Shown: positions 42,846-51,677 of the stretch, one piece after another
Numbering within the stretch: position 1 is the first letter of the stretch
How the letters are laid out: each line of letters begins with the position of its first letter
DNA from: Candidatus Bathyarchaeota archaeon
GTDB taxonomy: Archaea; Thermoproteota; Bathyarchaeia; Bathyarchaeales; Bathycorpusculaceae
DNA length: 64,000 nt
Direction: 5' to 3'
NCBI GenBank assembly: GCA_026014735.1
Contig: JAOZHT010000002.1
Span: 248,001-312,000, forward strand
Made by a program: the position numbers and the translations under genes
The notes under the pieces: generated by a model
The model's input: the letters and a program-made list of their open reading frames with translations, nothing else
Told to the model about the DNA's origin: nothing
Databases searched by the model: none

Positions 42846-42948
42846 GTAGGCTCACACCTTAGCAGACTGCTCTACACCTAAAAACGTATCGAAGCCGCAC
42901 AGCGCCGAGGAATCAACGGATTCCGCAAGGAGACGCTGTAAAAAACAA

Positions 42949-43467
42949 TTAAACAAATTTTTCCTTTGTTGCCGCAGTCATTTTCCTGATGAGATCTTTG
43001 ATTTCGCTTATTTGGCCATGCACCAGCAGCTTGCCGTCGCTCTGCAGCTTGATTTGCAACCCATGCGCCTTAGCCATCTGCTCAATCCGCTCAGCCGTCA
43101 AATCATCATGCGGCTCCACACGAACCCACTTCTGGTCCCGCGGCACCCCCGTAACAAACACATTTTCCTCGGGGGGTTCCTCGCAGACTTCCGAGGTGGC
43201 CTGCTCAAGCTGCATGAGCCATTCATCTACCCGCTCGGAGCCGAAGGTTTTCTGCGCCTCCGTAACCAAATATGCCTCGACGTTAGCTTGGAGTTCCTCT
43301 GCCTTCATGATGGCGTCGCCGTGGCTGCCTTCGCTGCAGGCAAGCTTAATCATGGATTTTGATGCACGCAGGTCCTCTATGATTTTTGTGGGTATCTCTA
43401 CGCCTGCCTTTTTGAGGGCAAGCATCATGTCCTCAAGTAGCCTCCAAGTTGCCATGGTGTGGCCCAT
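42949..43467 (-). CDS. DUF2096 family archaeal protein
   Basis: Start set at ATG 43467 because MGHTMATWRLLEDMMLALKK matches the usual N-terminus of DUF2096; the frame is open to 43530. The 172-residue protein has a helical N-terminal half with EDLRASKSMIKLAC and DEWLMQLEQA, and a C-terminal alpha/beta part (KWVRVEPHDDLTAERIEQMA, LLVHGQISEIKDLIRKM). The family is conserved in archaea without known function. Confidence 0.7.
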   Translation of the reverse strand: MGHTMATWRLLEDMMLALKKAGVEIPTKIIEDLRASKSMIKLACSEGSHGDAIMKAEELQANVEAYLVTEAQKTFGSERVDEWLMQLEQATSEVCEEPPEENVFVTGVPRDQKWVRVEPHDDLTAERIEQMAKAHGLQIKLQSDGKLLVHGQISEIKDLIRKMTAATKEKFV

Positions 43468-43581
43468 ACACTCAGCCTCACATAAACTAAGCAGGCTTCG
43501 GCTTTTAAGGGTTAATTGCGCATTTGGCAATTTGGAAAGGATTAAATCACAATTATGCCTAGATAGTGGTGAGGTAATTTT

Positions 43582-44004
43582 TTGTCACAAACCAGTAAGG
43601 TAACCTTTGATTTTGGAAGCCTAACCCAAACCCAACTCAACCCCCTCTTAAACACTCTCCCAGTTGAAATCACCTTCATCGACGAAAACGACACCGTCCA
43701 GTACTTCAACAACCCCCCGAAAATGATTTTTATCCGCACCAAAGGGGTCGTCGGCATGAAAGTCCAGAACTGCCACCCAGCCAAAAGCTTACACACAGTA
43801 ACTAGGATAACGGAATCCTTCAGGTCAGGCAATAAAAACGCCGCTGAATTCTGGATAAACTCGCATGGACACGTGATTTACATCCGCTTCTTCGCAGTCA
43901 GAGACGCCGCCGGCAAATATTTGGGTGTGGTGGAGGTGGTGCAGGACGTGACTGAAATTCAGGGGCTGAAGGGTGAGCGGCGACTGCTTGACTGGACCGA
44001 TTAG
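43582..44004 (+). CDS. PAS-domain sensor protein
   Basis: The 140-residue protein is a single PAS domain of the DUF438-associated type: LNTLPVEITFIDENDTVQYF, KGVVGMKVQNCHPAKSLHTV, AAEFWINSHGHVIYIRFFAV and LGVVEVVQDVTEIQGL. The Cys-His-Pro motif (about 55-57) may take part in heme or metal binding (inference). Start is TTG after GTGAGGT. It lies 9 nt before the MBL-rhodanese gene and is probably co-transcribed, suggesting redox or sulfur sensing. Confidence 0.82.
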   Translation: MSQTSKVTFDFGSLTQTQLNPLLNTLPVEITFIDENDTVQYFNNPPKMIFIRTKGVVGMKVQNCHPAKSLHTVTRITESFRSGNKNAAEFWINSHGHVIYIRFFAVRDAAGKYLGVVEVVQDVTEIQGLKGERRLLDWTD

Positions 44005-44013
44005 GCGAGCGCT

Positions 44014-45381
44014 ATGAAGCTGGTTAAGGTCCGCTCTGAGGGGCTGGCGCATAACAGCTACTACCTCTCCAGCCGCGGCGAAGCAGCAGTCATTGATCCC
44101 CGACGCGACAGCCAAATCTACAGCCAACTCGCCGCCGAGGACTGCAGCAAAATCCGCTACATCCTTGAAACCCACCGAAACGAAGACTACATCGTCGGTT
44201 CACTGGAACTGCAGAACCAAACAGGCGCCCAGATCTGCCACAGCAAAATGCTGCCTTTCCGCTACGGAGAACAGAACCTTAGCGGCGGCGACACCCTAAA
44301 CCTTGGCGACGTCAAAATCAAGGCCCTCTACACGCCGGGGCACACCGACGAATCCCTCTGCTATCTGGTCTATGAAGGCGAGGAGGCGAAGCTGGTTTTT
44401 TCAGGCGACACCCTCTTTGCGGGCTCCGTGGGCAGAACCGACCTCTACGGCGCAAACAAATGGGCAACGCAGGCCCAGAAGCTCTATGATAGCCTCCAGG
44501 GGGAGCTGTTGACGCTGGACAGCGGAGTTTTGGTTTACCCAGCGCATGGCGCAGGCAGCGTATGCGGAGGCGGCATCACAGGATACGAGCCTACCAGCAT
44601 AGGCTACGAGAAGCAAACTAACCCGTATCTGCGGTTGACCAAAGAGGGGTTTGTCGAGAGGGCGATGGCGGAGCAGCTGGTTAAGCCAAGATACTTCAAA
44701 ACGATGGAGGAACAAAACCTCAACGGGGCGCCGCTGCTAAGTGAACTCTCATATCCTAAACCGCTGACGCTAAGCCAGTTTGAGGAGCAAATGCAGCATC
44801 CAGGCATGGTAGTGCTTGATACGCGGCGACCCTACAGTTACGCGGGCGCCCATGTCCCCAACGCATTAAGCCTCTGGCTAAACGGAAGTAGCGCCTACAC
44901 GGGCTGGCTGCTTGACCCCGCCCAGCAAGTCATCTTTATCCATGAGCGAGCAAGCGACAACGACACCGCGACCACGTGGCTGCGCAGGCAGGGCTTTGAT
45001 AACCTAGGCGGTTTTCTCTGCGGCGGCATGGAGGAGTGGCAGGAAGCCGGCAACCCCATCAAGAGCAACCCCACAATAACCGCCTCTCTGCTGCGCGGTA
45101 AGCTTGATAGGGGGGAAGTTGCGCTGCTGGATGTGCGGGAACCCCACGAGTGGCTCAAGGACGGCTACGTCGGAGGCGCCACGCTGATAAACTTCGCTGA
45201 ACTACCCCAGAAAACCGCTGAGTTACCCATGGATAAGCCTTGGGCGGTGACGTGTTCAGTGGGGAACCGAAGCAGCATCGCAGTCAGCATCCTTGAAAGG
45301 GCAGGCATCAGCGGCGCCAACGTGCTGGGCGGCATGACGGCCTGGACAAACCTTGGGTACCCAACAAAAAAGGGGTTTTAG
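44014..45381 (+). CDS. MBL-fold hydrolase fused to two rhodanese domains
   Basis: The 455-residue protein has an N-terminal metallo-beta-lactamase domain (YYLSSRGEAAVIDPRRDSQI; ALYTPGHTDESLCYLV; VFSGDTLFAGSVGRTDLYG). The primary metal motif, normally THxHxDH, is THRNEDY here. Rhodanese domain 1 (about 250-340) lacks a cysteine at the active loop (IFIHERAS); domain 2 (about 360-455) has AVTCSVGNRSSIAV with an active-site Cys. Related fusions are persulfide dioxygenases or sulfurtransferases. The altered metal site suggests a one-metal or different reaction. Confidence 0.85.
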   Translation: MKLVKVRSEGLAHNSYYLSSRGEAAVIDPRRDSQIYSQLAAEDCSKIRYILETHRNEDYIVGSLELQNQTGAQICHSKMLPFRYGEQNLSGGDTLNLGDVKIKALYTPGHTDESLCYLVYEGEEAKLVFSGDTLFAGSVGRTDLYGANKWATQAQKLYDSLQGELLTLDSGVLVYPAHGAGSVCGGGITGYEPTSIGYEKQTNPYLRLTKEGFVERAMAEQLVKPRYFKTMEEQNLNGAPLLSELSYPKPLTLSQFEEQMQHPGMVVLDTRRPYSYAGAHVPNALSLWLNGSSAYTGWLLDPAQQVIFIHERASDNDTATTWLRRQGFDNLGGFLCGGMEEWQEAGNPIKSNPTITASLLRGKLDRGEVALLDVREPHEWLKDGYVGGATLINFAELPQKTAELPMDKPWAVTCSVGNRSSIAVSILERAGISGANVLGGMTAWTNLGYPTKKGF

Positions 45382-46109
45382 GGCTTCTGCCCTGCCTCTT
45401 TAAGGGCTGTAGCTAAACGGGTGCTTTTGGCGGTCTCCTTGGGCTCAAGCATCTCCTTGACGAGCCCATACTGCCGCTGGTAGATATGGCAGTTTTTAGA
45501 GTGAAAAACAAGTTTACCCGTCTTAAGCGAGAGGTTGCCGCGTTCATTGATCTCTGAGACAAATGCCTCGTTGAAGAGCTGTAGCCCCGCGATGTTGGCA
45601 GGTAACCCTCCGAAGGCGTCCCAGCTTCGGAAATAACATGTCAGGTGCATTTGTCCATCGTGGATTTCGGTGTCGATGAGGCTTAGGCAGGGCGGCTCGC
45701 TTTTGTTGCCTTTCGCATCGTATTTAGCGATGTCGTCTGGTCGCCGGATAACCATGGTGACTTGGCGGTCCCGCTGCTCTTCTACGTAGCGTTTTATGGC
45801 TTCTTGAATTTGGTCTATTGGCTTGTTAAGTCGGCTGCCATAAGTGTAAACCTCGGTATCTGCACATTCTCCAGACCACAGATACTCAAGTGCATACCCC
45901 TGAACATACTTAAAGTCACATGAGGCCTTATCGCTGACCAGCGGGCGATTTTCTGGGTGAGTGATTTCTATGGTTAGGTTGAGTTTTTTTGTTTCTGTTT
46001 CCTCGGAGCCAAACCCCACACGGAAAACGTCGCCTTCCCTCCAGATGCTGTTTAACGCCTTAAACCATGCGTCTGGACAGTCAAATGCAGTTATCTTCAC
46101 ATGCTTCAC
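45378..46109 (-). CDS. thyA: Archaeal-type thymidylate synthase
   Basis: Start set at GTG 46109, 7 nt after GGAGG; the frame is open to 46130. The 243-residue protein has SEPPCLSLIDTEI with the catalytic Cys (about 140) and TCYFRSWDAFGGLPANIAGLQ, diagnostic of the shorter ThyA group first seen in methanogens. It methylates dUMP with a methylene-pterin donor. It converges on the rhodanese gene with a 4-nt overlap. A TATA box (CTTATATT, 46148-46155) fits a leader of about 18 nt. Confidence 0.88.
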   Translation of the reverse strand: MKHVKITAFDCPDAWFKALNSIWREGDVFRVGFGSEETETKKLNLTIEITHPENRPLVSDKASCDFKYVQGYALEYLWSGECADTEVYTYGSRLNKPIDQIQEAIKRYVEEQRDRQVTMVIRRPDDIAKYDAKGNKSEPPCLSLIDTEIHDGQMHLTCYFRSWDAFGGLPANIAGLQLFNEAFVSEINERGNLSLKTGKLVFHSKNCHIYQRQYGLVKEMLEPKETAKSTRLATALKEAGQKP

Positions 46110-46270
46110 AACTATGCCTCCGAGATACAACTATTGTTTGCGTGTTTGAATATAAGTTTACGGCTAAATCATCCCAGCCAGCCACCGATATCTAATCGGG
46201 TGCCAGATGGCTTTTTCCGTAAATAATAAACCGAACCGCCGACACAGCTTACAGTAAGAAGGTGCCCTAA

Positions 46271-47863
46271 ACGAACAAGCCAGCAGCATTCGCCGTTTTA
46301 TTTGCGATTTTACTCAGCGGATTAGTTATAATTAACGTCGGACAACTTGACGCTGCGCAGGCCACTCAATCAGGCCAGCCTATAGTTCGGGTGCAATCCA
46401 TCGACGGCGGCGCCGTTAACCATGGAAAGCAATGGTGGGATAACAGTACCCAGCAGAACATGCTTGACCCCGCAAGCACCCAAATATCGGCGACTTTAAC
46501 CAAGCAGCCCACTGAAGGCAACGTACTCATCGCCACAGTAGGCCTCCAAACGCTACTCACCAACAGCCCATTCTACTCCATTAACGTTTCAAGCATAACA
46601 CAAGACGGGGTAACCTGGACGCGGCAAGCAGGAAACAGTTACCGCGGATGGTCAAGCGGCGTTGAAATCTGGCTGGGCATAGTCGGCGCAAACGCGGCTT
46701 CAACATTAACCTTCAACGTAGCCGTTGACCCAGCGATACCCGATTTCGTCGCGGCGGCATATGCTGTCTGCGAATACTCAGGCGTCGCCACCGCTGCTCC
46801 GCTGGATCAAACCGCGGTTTCCCACAGCACCGACGCCAAAACAAACACCGGAAAAACCGCTCCCACAACCGCCCCCAACGAGCTTTGGATAGGCGCAGTT
46901 TATGTTGAGTCCTCAGTTAACCAAATCTCGGGGCTAAACGGCTTCTCGCTTGTCGGCGGAACCACCCGGGGCACCGAGGGGCGGATAACGACGGCGCTGC
47001 TGGAGCGGGTCGCCACCGAAAAAGCGGAGGCATGGTCAGGCAGCGAAATAAGCGGCCAAAACATGATGGTGGGCTACATAGGCTGCATAGCTACCTTTTA
47101 TGGCAGCGACCAAACACCCCGAGAAACCCCATCTCCCTCCCCCTTATCGGGGAACGGCACCGCACTGCAGTTCACCTGCCAAAGCGTCGCCGCCGCAAAC
47201 ATAAAAGTAAACATCGAAGGCTCCTTAAGCGGCAACGGAACAGGCATAGCCGGCGAGCCGGTTATCTTCACCTACAGCGTCAACAACGGCGCCTCATGGC
47301 TGGACCTCACCTGCGTAAACACCGACGAGCAAGGATGCTTCAGCGTCACCTGGACGCCGCAGGTCACCGGCAACTACCTTATTAAAGCGGACTGGGCAGG
47401 CAACGCAGCCTTTGGGGCGGCAAGCACGACTGTGAGCTTAGCCATAGCGGCCACGCAGAGCCAGAGCAGCTTCACAGTGAACTCCAATTCGACGCTTTCC
47501 GCGCTGAGTTTTGATTCAGACAGCCAGCAGCTTGGCTTCTCAGTTTCGGGGCCAGATGGAACATGCGGCTACGTGGAAGTTTATGTTCCAAAAACCCTGC
47601 TAAGTGAGGCTTCGGGTTTGACGGTGACTATGGATGGGACCCCTGTGCAGTTCAGTTACCAATCCATGGGGGATGCTTGGCTGATTTCTTTTTCTTACCA
47701 TCACAGCAGCCACCAAGTCACCATGAACCTAAACGGGGCAGAGGCGGGTGGAGCCGTTGATTCCATGATGGGATGGATTGTGGCAGCGGCGGTTCTGGTT
47801 CCCCTGGCGATTCTGGTGGCAGTGATTGGTTTAGATAAAAAGGGCAGGGCAAAAAAGGCTTAA
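46271..47863 (+). CDS. Large secreted, C-terminally anchored protein; apparent ACG start
   Basis: The first standard start in frame is GTG 46391, but the frame is open back to a TAA at 46268 and codes a perfect signal peptide (NKPAAFAVLFAILLSGLVII) directly after ACG 46271. AAGGTG (46259-46264) is 6 nt upstream. Taking ACG gives 530 residues. The mature part holds a lectin-like beta domain with many Thr/Ser/Asn, an Ig-like repeat (VIFTYSVNNGASWLDLTC, GCFSVTWTPQVTGNYLIKAD), a third beta domain and a C-terminal helix (about 500-520) with a basic tail. It is a surface protein of unknown ligand. Confidence 0.75.
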   Translation, partial: TNKPAAFAVLFAILLSGLVIINVGQLDAAQATQSGQPIVRVQSIDGGAVNHGKQWWDNSTQQNMLDPASTQISATLTKQPTEGNVLIATVGLQTLLTNSPFYSINVSSITQDGVTWTRQAGNSYRGWSSGVEIWLGIVGANAASTLTFNVAVDPAIPDFVAAAYAVCEYSGVATAAPLDQTAVSHSTDAKTNTGKTAPTTAPNELWIGAVYVESSVNQISGLNGFSLVGGTTRGTEGRITTALLERVATEKAEAWSGSEISGQNMMVGYIGCIATFYGSDQTPRETPSPSPLSGNGTALQFTCQSVAAANIKVNIEGSLSGNGTGIAGEPVIFTYSVNNGASWLDLTCVNTDEQGCFSVTWTPQVTGNYLIKADWAGNAAFGAASTTVSLAIAATQSQSSFTVNSNSTLSALSFDSDSQQLGFSVSGPDGTCGYVEVYVPKTLLSEASGLTVTMDGTPVQFSYQSMGDAWLISFSYHHSSHQVTMNLNGAEAGGAVDSMMGWIVAAAVLVPLAILVAVIGLDKKGRAKKA

Positions 47864-48022
47864 CTCGGCTACCGCATAAATGCAGCCTCAGAATCCGAAG
47901 CGGCAGTAGCCCGAGTTATTATAGATAATAAGTATTCTAATACGGCAACCTTTAATCAAGGCACCTTTGCACTCTCTACACGAGAGAGGAGAAGTCCTCG
48001 AAAAACCCAGAGGAGACCAAAA

Positions 48023-48295
48023 ATGCTTGAAGAACAAGGAATCATAGTGAACAGCGAATTCAAAATAGAGAAAGCACTAAAAGAAAGAGGAGCCTTCGAC
48101 GAAAAATCCGCCGCAGACGCCGAAAAAGCCGACGTGAACTACGAGGGCGTGCTGGAGTTAATGGAGAAAAACGGCTTAATCGCCAAAACTTCAGAGGGCA
48201 AAGTTTACCTCACTGAAAAAGGAAAAACCCATCAGCCAAGGTCTACACGCCAAGGCATCGTGCGCAGATTCATCAGGTTCTCAAGAAACAAGTAA
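48023..48295 (+). CDS. Small winged-helix-like protein
   Basis: The 90-residue product has a helical N-terminus (SEFKIEKALKERGAFDEKSA) and a wing-like DVNYEGVLELMEKNGLIAKT then VYLTEKGKTH, the layout of a short archaeal winged helix, with a basic tail (RRFIRFSRNK). AGAGGAG precedes ATG by about 9 nt. TATA-like TTATTATAG lies at about 47917-47925. A DNA-binding role is likely; target unknown. Confidence 0.6.
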   Translation: MLEEQGIIVNSEFKIEKALKERGAFDEKSAADAEKADVNYEGVLELMEKNGLIAKTSEGKVYLTEKGKTHQPRSTRQGIVRRFIRFSRNK

Positions 48296-48298
48296 ACG

Positions 48299-48326
48299 AT
48301 TTTTGTTTTTTAAAAAATTAAAGGGG
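48299..48326. terminator. Bidirectional T-run terminator between convergent genes
   Basis: ATTTTTGTTTTTTAAAAAATTAAA gives T runs on both strands between the convergent ends at 48295 and 48342, the usual form of archaeal intrinsic termination. Confidence 0.5.
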
Positions 48327-48341
48327 AAAAAGGCCGCTGGG

Positions 48342-50012
48342 TTAGTAGGGCATTCCGCCCATACCGCCCATGCCACCCATACCTCCCATTCCGCCCATTC
48401 CTCCCGGGGGCATCGGAGGTGCTTTGCCGCCTTTTATGCTGATGAGGTCGTCGATTTTCAGGATCATGTTGGTGGCTTCGGTTGCGGATTTGATGACTTG
48501 CTGCTTAACGCGGAGCGGCTCCACGACAAGTTTGGGGCACATGTCCACGATTTTGCCTGTGTTGACGTCTATGCCGAAGGTTTTGCTGTCTGGCTTCTCA
48601 TGCTGAGCCCGCAGTGCAACCATGATGTCGATGGGGTCAAGGCCAGCGTTCTCTGCGAGAGTCAAGGGGATTTCCTCCACTGCCTCCGCAAAGGCTTCGA
48701 TGGCAAGTTGCTCTCGTCCGCCGACTTTAACTGCAAAGGCACGCAGACCCTTCGAAAGTTCAGCTTCGGGTGCGCCGCCGCCTGCAACGATTTTGCCGTC
48801 TTCGATTACGTTGCGGACAACACATAAGCCGTCGTGTAGACTGCGTTCTGCTTCGTCGAGAACATGATTGGCTGAGCCGCGGATAACAATAGTTACGGCT
48901 TTGGGGTTCTTGCAGTCGCGGATGTAGATTAGTTTGTCATCGCCGATTTTGACTTCTTCGACGCGTTTAGCTTTGCCCAAAACATCTGCGTTTAATTCTT
49001 TAACGCTGGCAACAATCATGGCGCCGGTGGCTTTGCTGAGCTTTTCCATGTCGCCGCTGCTTAAGCTTTTAACCGCGAGGACGCCGGCTTTACCCAGGAA
49101 ATGCAGTGCCATATCATCGATGCCTTTCTCGCAGAAGACCACGTTGGCGCCTGCTTTGGTGACGGATGTAACCATCTCTTTAAGCATGCGTTCTTCTTCG
49201 TCGAGGAAAAGTTTCATCTGGTCTGGGCTTTCTATGTTGATTTTTGCGTCGAACTCGGTTTTCTCGATTTCGAGTTTGGCGTTGAGGAGGGCGATTTTTG
49301 CGTTGTCGATTAGTTTTGGCATGCCGCTGCTGGCGACTTCTTTGTCGATAACCATGCCTTTAACAAGCTCGGTTTCGTCTAGGCTTTGACCGTGCTTCTT
49401 AACGATTTTGACCAGGTCTATGTCGGCGACGTATTTGTCTTCGACTTTCTCGCTGACCTGCTTGACGGAGTCAACGATGATTTTTGCGAAGTGTTCCTCG
49501 GCGACGTTGATGCTTTTGCTTGAGATAGAGGTAATTGCGACTTCCCTGAGGGTTTTTTCGTTGTCGAATGCAACGGGTAAGGCGATGTTTTGAAGGATCT
49601 TTTGGGCTTCTTCGCTGGCTTTCTTGTAGCCCTCAATTATGACGGTGGGGTGAATGTTCTTGTCGAGGAGCCCCTCGGCTTTCGCGAGCAGTTCACCTGC
49701 CAAAATAACGGCGGTTGTTGTTCCGTCACCGACCTCTTTGTCCTGCGCCTTGGCAACTTCGACGAGCATCTTGGCAGCTGGATGCTGAACATCAAGTTCC
49801 TTCATGATGGTTGCGCCATCGTTGGTTATTGCAACGTCGCCCATGCCGCTGACAAGCATCTTATCCATGCCGCAGGGGCCAAGCGTTGATTTAACTGATT
49901 CAGCAACGATTTTCGCTGCCATAATGTTGTTTCTTTGGGCTTCACGGCCAGTACTTCTACCTGTGCCTTCCTTTAGAACTAGAACGGGAATGTTTCCTGC
50001 ACCTTGTGACAT
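48342..50012 (-). CDS. Thermosome subunit (group II chaperonin)
   Basis: Start set at ATG 50012 ([19 protein letters not shown], the normal thermosome start); GTG 50024 is less likely. The 556-residue protein has [36 protein letters not shown] with the ATPase Asp, the helical-protrusion apical domain, and [17 protein letters not shown]. It ends in a Gly-Gly-Met repeat. It folds proteins in a double-ring chamber; only one subunit gene is in the window. Confidence 0.95.
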   Translation of the reverse strand: MSQGAGNIPVLVLKEGTGRSTGREAQRNNIMAAKIVAESVKSTLGPCGMDKMLVSGMGDVAITNDGATIMKELDVQHPAAKMLVEVAKAQDKEVGDGTTTAVILAGELLAKAEGLLDKNIHPTVIIEGYKKASEEAQKILQNIALPVAFDNEKTLREVAITSISSKSINVAEEHFAKIIVDSVKQVSEKVEDKYVADIDLVKIVKKHGQSLDETELVKGMVIDKEVASSGMPKLIDNAKIALLNAKLEIEKTEFDAKINIESPDQMKLFLDEEERMLKEMVTSVTKAGANVVFCEKGIDDMALHFLGKAGVLAVKSLSSGDMEKLSKATGAMIVASVKELNADVLGKAKRVEEVKIGDDKLIYIRDCKNPKAVTIVIRGSANHVLDEAERSLHDGLCVVRNVIEDGKIVAGGGAPEAELSKGLRAFAVKVGGREQLAIEAFAEAVEEIPLTLAENAGLDPIDIMVALRAQHEKPDSKTFGIDVNTGKIVDMCPKLVVEPLRVKQQVIKSATEATNMILKIDDLISIKGGKAPPMPPGGMGGMGGMGGMGGMGGMPY

Positions 50013-50025
50013 AACTTTCACCAAT

Positions 50026-50077
50026 GTTCAATCTTAAGTATAAGTTGGGATTGAACAATCAAACTTTTGAATATAAG
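50026..50077 (-). promoter_or_regulatory. Thermosome promoter with palindromic operator
   Basis: CTTATAT (50071-50077, minus strand) is the TATA box, giving a start near 50048. GATTG-AA-CAATC (50049-50060) is a perfect palindrome at the start site, and GTTCAATC (50026-50033) repeats one arm in inverted orientation 15 bp further into the leader. This fits a heat-shock repressor site; the repressor is unknown. Confidence 0.5.
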
Positions 50078-50136
50078 TTTTTCTCAGCATCCCGGCTAAT
50101 ACTTGAATCCAGCAACATGTAAACGGGCATGGAAAG

Positions 50137-50295
50137 CTAGGTTTTAGTTTCGCCCTTCTCCCGTCTAGTCTTATTCACGGTCGCCGCGGCTATAAGTTCG
50201 GCATCTTCCTCGGATGCCCCGCGTTTAAGTTCGGATTCCTTGATGTGCTGGTACTGGCGTTTACGTTTGGGTTTTTCTACGCCTCTTGGAGGCAA
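50137..50295 (-). CDS. 52-residue plasmid-stabilisation-like small protein
   Basis: TTG at 50295, preceded by GGTGAT, opens 52 codons coding RKRQYQHIKESELKRGASEE and LIAAATVNKTRREKGET. This matches the short conserved proteins often labelled plasmid stabilisation protein (RQYEHIKES...RG...AEEIAARTVNKxR). Their function is not established. It is in the gap between thermosome and hemerythrin genes, on the same strand. Confidence 0.65.
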   Translation of the reverse strand: MPPRGVEKPKRKRQYQHIKESELKRGASEEDAELIAAATVNKTRREKGETKT

Positions 50296-50308
50296 ACTAT
50301 CACCTGCC

Positions 50309-50343
50309 CGGGAAATAAAAAATGGTTTTTTACAAAAAGAAAG
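50309..50343 (-). terminator. T-run terminator after the hemerythrin gene
   Basis: On the minus strand the sequence after the stop at 50347 reads CTTTCTTTTTGTAAAAAACC then ATTTTTTATTT: three T runs within 30 nt, a typical archaeal termination signal. Confidence 0.5.
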
Positions 50344-50346
50344 GGC

Positions 50347-50838
50347 CTAAAGTGCAGGCAGCTTGTTCATTTTCTCAGCCATAAATTGCTTGGCTAAGTC
50401 ATGTTCATCAAAGCTGGAGAGCACCTTCTTTGATTTCTTGAAGAGTTCCCCTTCCTCCTCCTCTATGTGGTGGCTTATTGTTTCGCTTAGAACCTTAACC
50501 TTCGCCAACTTGGTTTCTTCATCTGAGGATTCATCGATATCCGACATCACCTTCCTTGCTAGGTCATGCTCTTCGAAGGCTTCCAATGTGGCACTTCTGG
50601 TTTCTTGGGCATTCTGCAGCCGAGGATAGATTAGTTTCTCTTCGCCCTCCATATGCATCATCAGGGCTTTGCGGATTTGCTCATAGACGTTTCCCTGGAA
50701 GCTTTCTTCGTCCACAATCTGCTTAAACAGGTTCTTAACGTCTTTATGTTCCAGCTTCAGCAAATCATAGATGGTGGGGTTCTTCTCCATTTCTTTACGT
50801 TCTTTCTTGATTTCTTTCTCGATAGCGGTTTCTTCCAT
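50347..50838 (-). CDS. Hemerythrin-like (HHE) protein
   Basis: Start set at ATG 50838, 6 nt after GGAGGTGA; a TTG at 50844 is too close to it. The 163-residue helical protein has DLLKLEHKDVKNLF, MMHMEGEEKLIYPRL, FEEHDLARKVM, ISHHIEEEEGELF and FDEHDLAKQF: His and Glu residues placed as in HHE diiron domains. It may bind oxygen or act in redox or nitrosative stress. The Cys-rich gene at 50888 is 49 nt upstream on the same strand. Confidence 0.88.
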   Translation of the reverse strand: MEETAIEKEIKKERKEMEKNPTIYDLLKLEHKDVKNLFKQIVDEESFQGNVYEQIRKALMMHMEGEEKLIYPRLQNAQETRSATLEAFEEHDLARKVMSDIDESSDEETKLAKVKVLSETISHHIEEEEGELFKKSKKVLSSFDEHDLAKQFMAEKMNKLPAL

Positions 50839-50887
50839 TCTCAATCACCTCCACGTTTCTCTGCAAGATAACAAAAAATGGTTGCAC

Positions 50888-51460
50888 TCACCTTGCCATC
50901 TCCCGACAGGACTCAGCACATCGCCTACAGACGCTTGCGCATTCCTTCATGAAGTCATCTTCGAAGCGGTCGCAGACGTCACTGCATTCATCGCAGATGT
51001 CAGCGCATATGCCGCAGGTTTGTGGGTAGTAGGGGGAGTTTCGGATGATGAAATCGGCGTTGTTGCTGCAGATTTTAGCGCAGTCCATAAGCAAGTTGAT
51101 GTGTCCAGGCTCAGAATGTTTACCGCGCATTCGCAGGCACCGCATGGTGGTTTCAGTACAGCTTTGATAGCAATCCAAAGAGTCTTTGAGGCATTCGCGG
51201 ACTTCATCACTATACATCATCTCGCAGCTTTGGATGCGCTCAAGCTCCTCCATGGTTCCGGAAATTCTGCCTGCGAGGGGCGACTGATTTTTCTCTGACC
51301 AATCCCCCTCAGCAGCCTCTTGCACGGGAGCCCCGGCTTGCGCCGTTTTATCTGGCTCTTGGCTTTTAGACGCGTTTTGGACCTTAGGGTCAGTTAATTC
51401 TTCGACGACATCAGGTTGATTCTTCTCAACTTCCGCTTGGTTTTTGACAGTTTTAGATAT
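50888..51460 (-). CDS. Cys-rich four-helix (DUF326/Csp-like) protein; apparent ATA start
   Basis: The core (about residues 70-190) has Cys spaced along four helices (CYQSCTETTMRCLRMRGKHS, DCAKICSNNADFI, CGICADICDECSDVCDRFE, CASVCRRCAESC), as in copper-storage Csp/DUF326 proteins. The first standard start is GTG 51325. The frame is open to 51461 and an ATA at 51460 lies exactly 6 nt after a perfect GGAGGTGA (51474-51467), giving 190 residues with a polar, Glu/Lys/Gln-rich N-terminal tail. It is upstream of hemerythrin and probably co-transcribed. Copper binding is inferred. Confidence 0.75.
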   Translation of the reverse strand: MSKTVKNQAEVEKNQPDVVEELTDPKVQNASKSQEPDKTAQAGAPVQEAAEGDWSEKNQSPLAGRISGTMEELERIQSCEMMYSDEVRECLKDSLDCYQSCTETTMRCLRMRGKHSEPGHINLLMDCAKICSNNADFIIRNSPYYPQTCGICADICDECSDVCDRFEDDFMKECASVCRRCAESCREMAR

Positions 51461-51677
51461 GCCTCTTCACCTCCCATCAATCAGCCGTGGAAAAAAACAG
51501 TTGCAAGAGAACCCTCTACCTAGCTCGTTGGGGTTGAATGTGACTGATGATAGGATTACATCTTTACTTCTCGTTGGCTTTGATTTAAAAATATGTGGCT
51601 ACTTTTTGCGCCTACATAAAAACCACACTTTTAAAGAGGAAAAGATGGGTTGCCTAAGCGAACCATAGCTTAAGCAT

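Noticed and set aside
51444-51668. 74-codon plus-strand frame between the Cys-rich gene and GH130
   Set aside because: It starts antisense to the Cys-rich gene's binding site and shows no domain.
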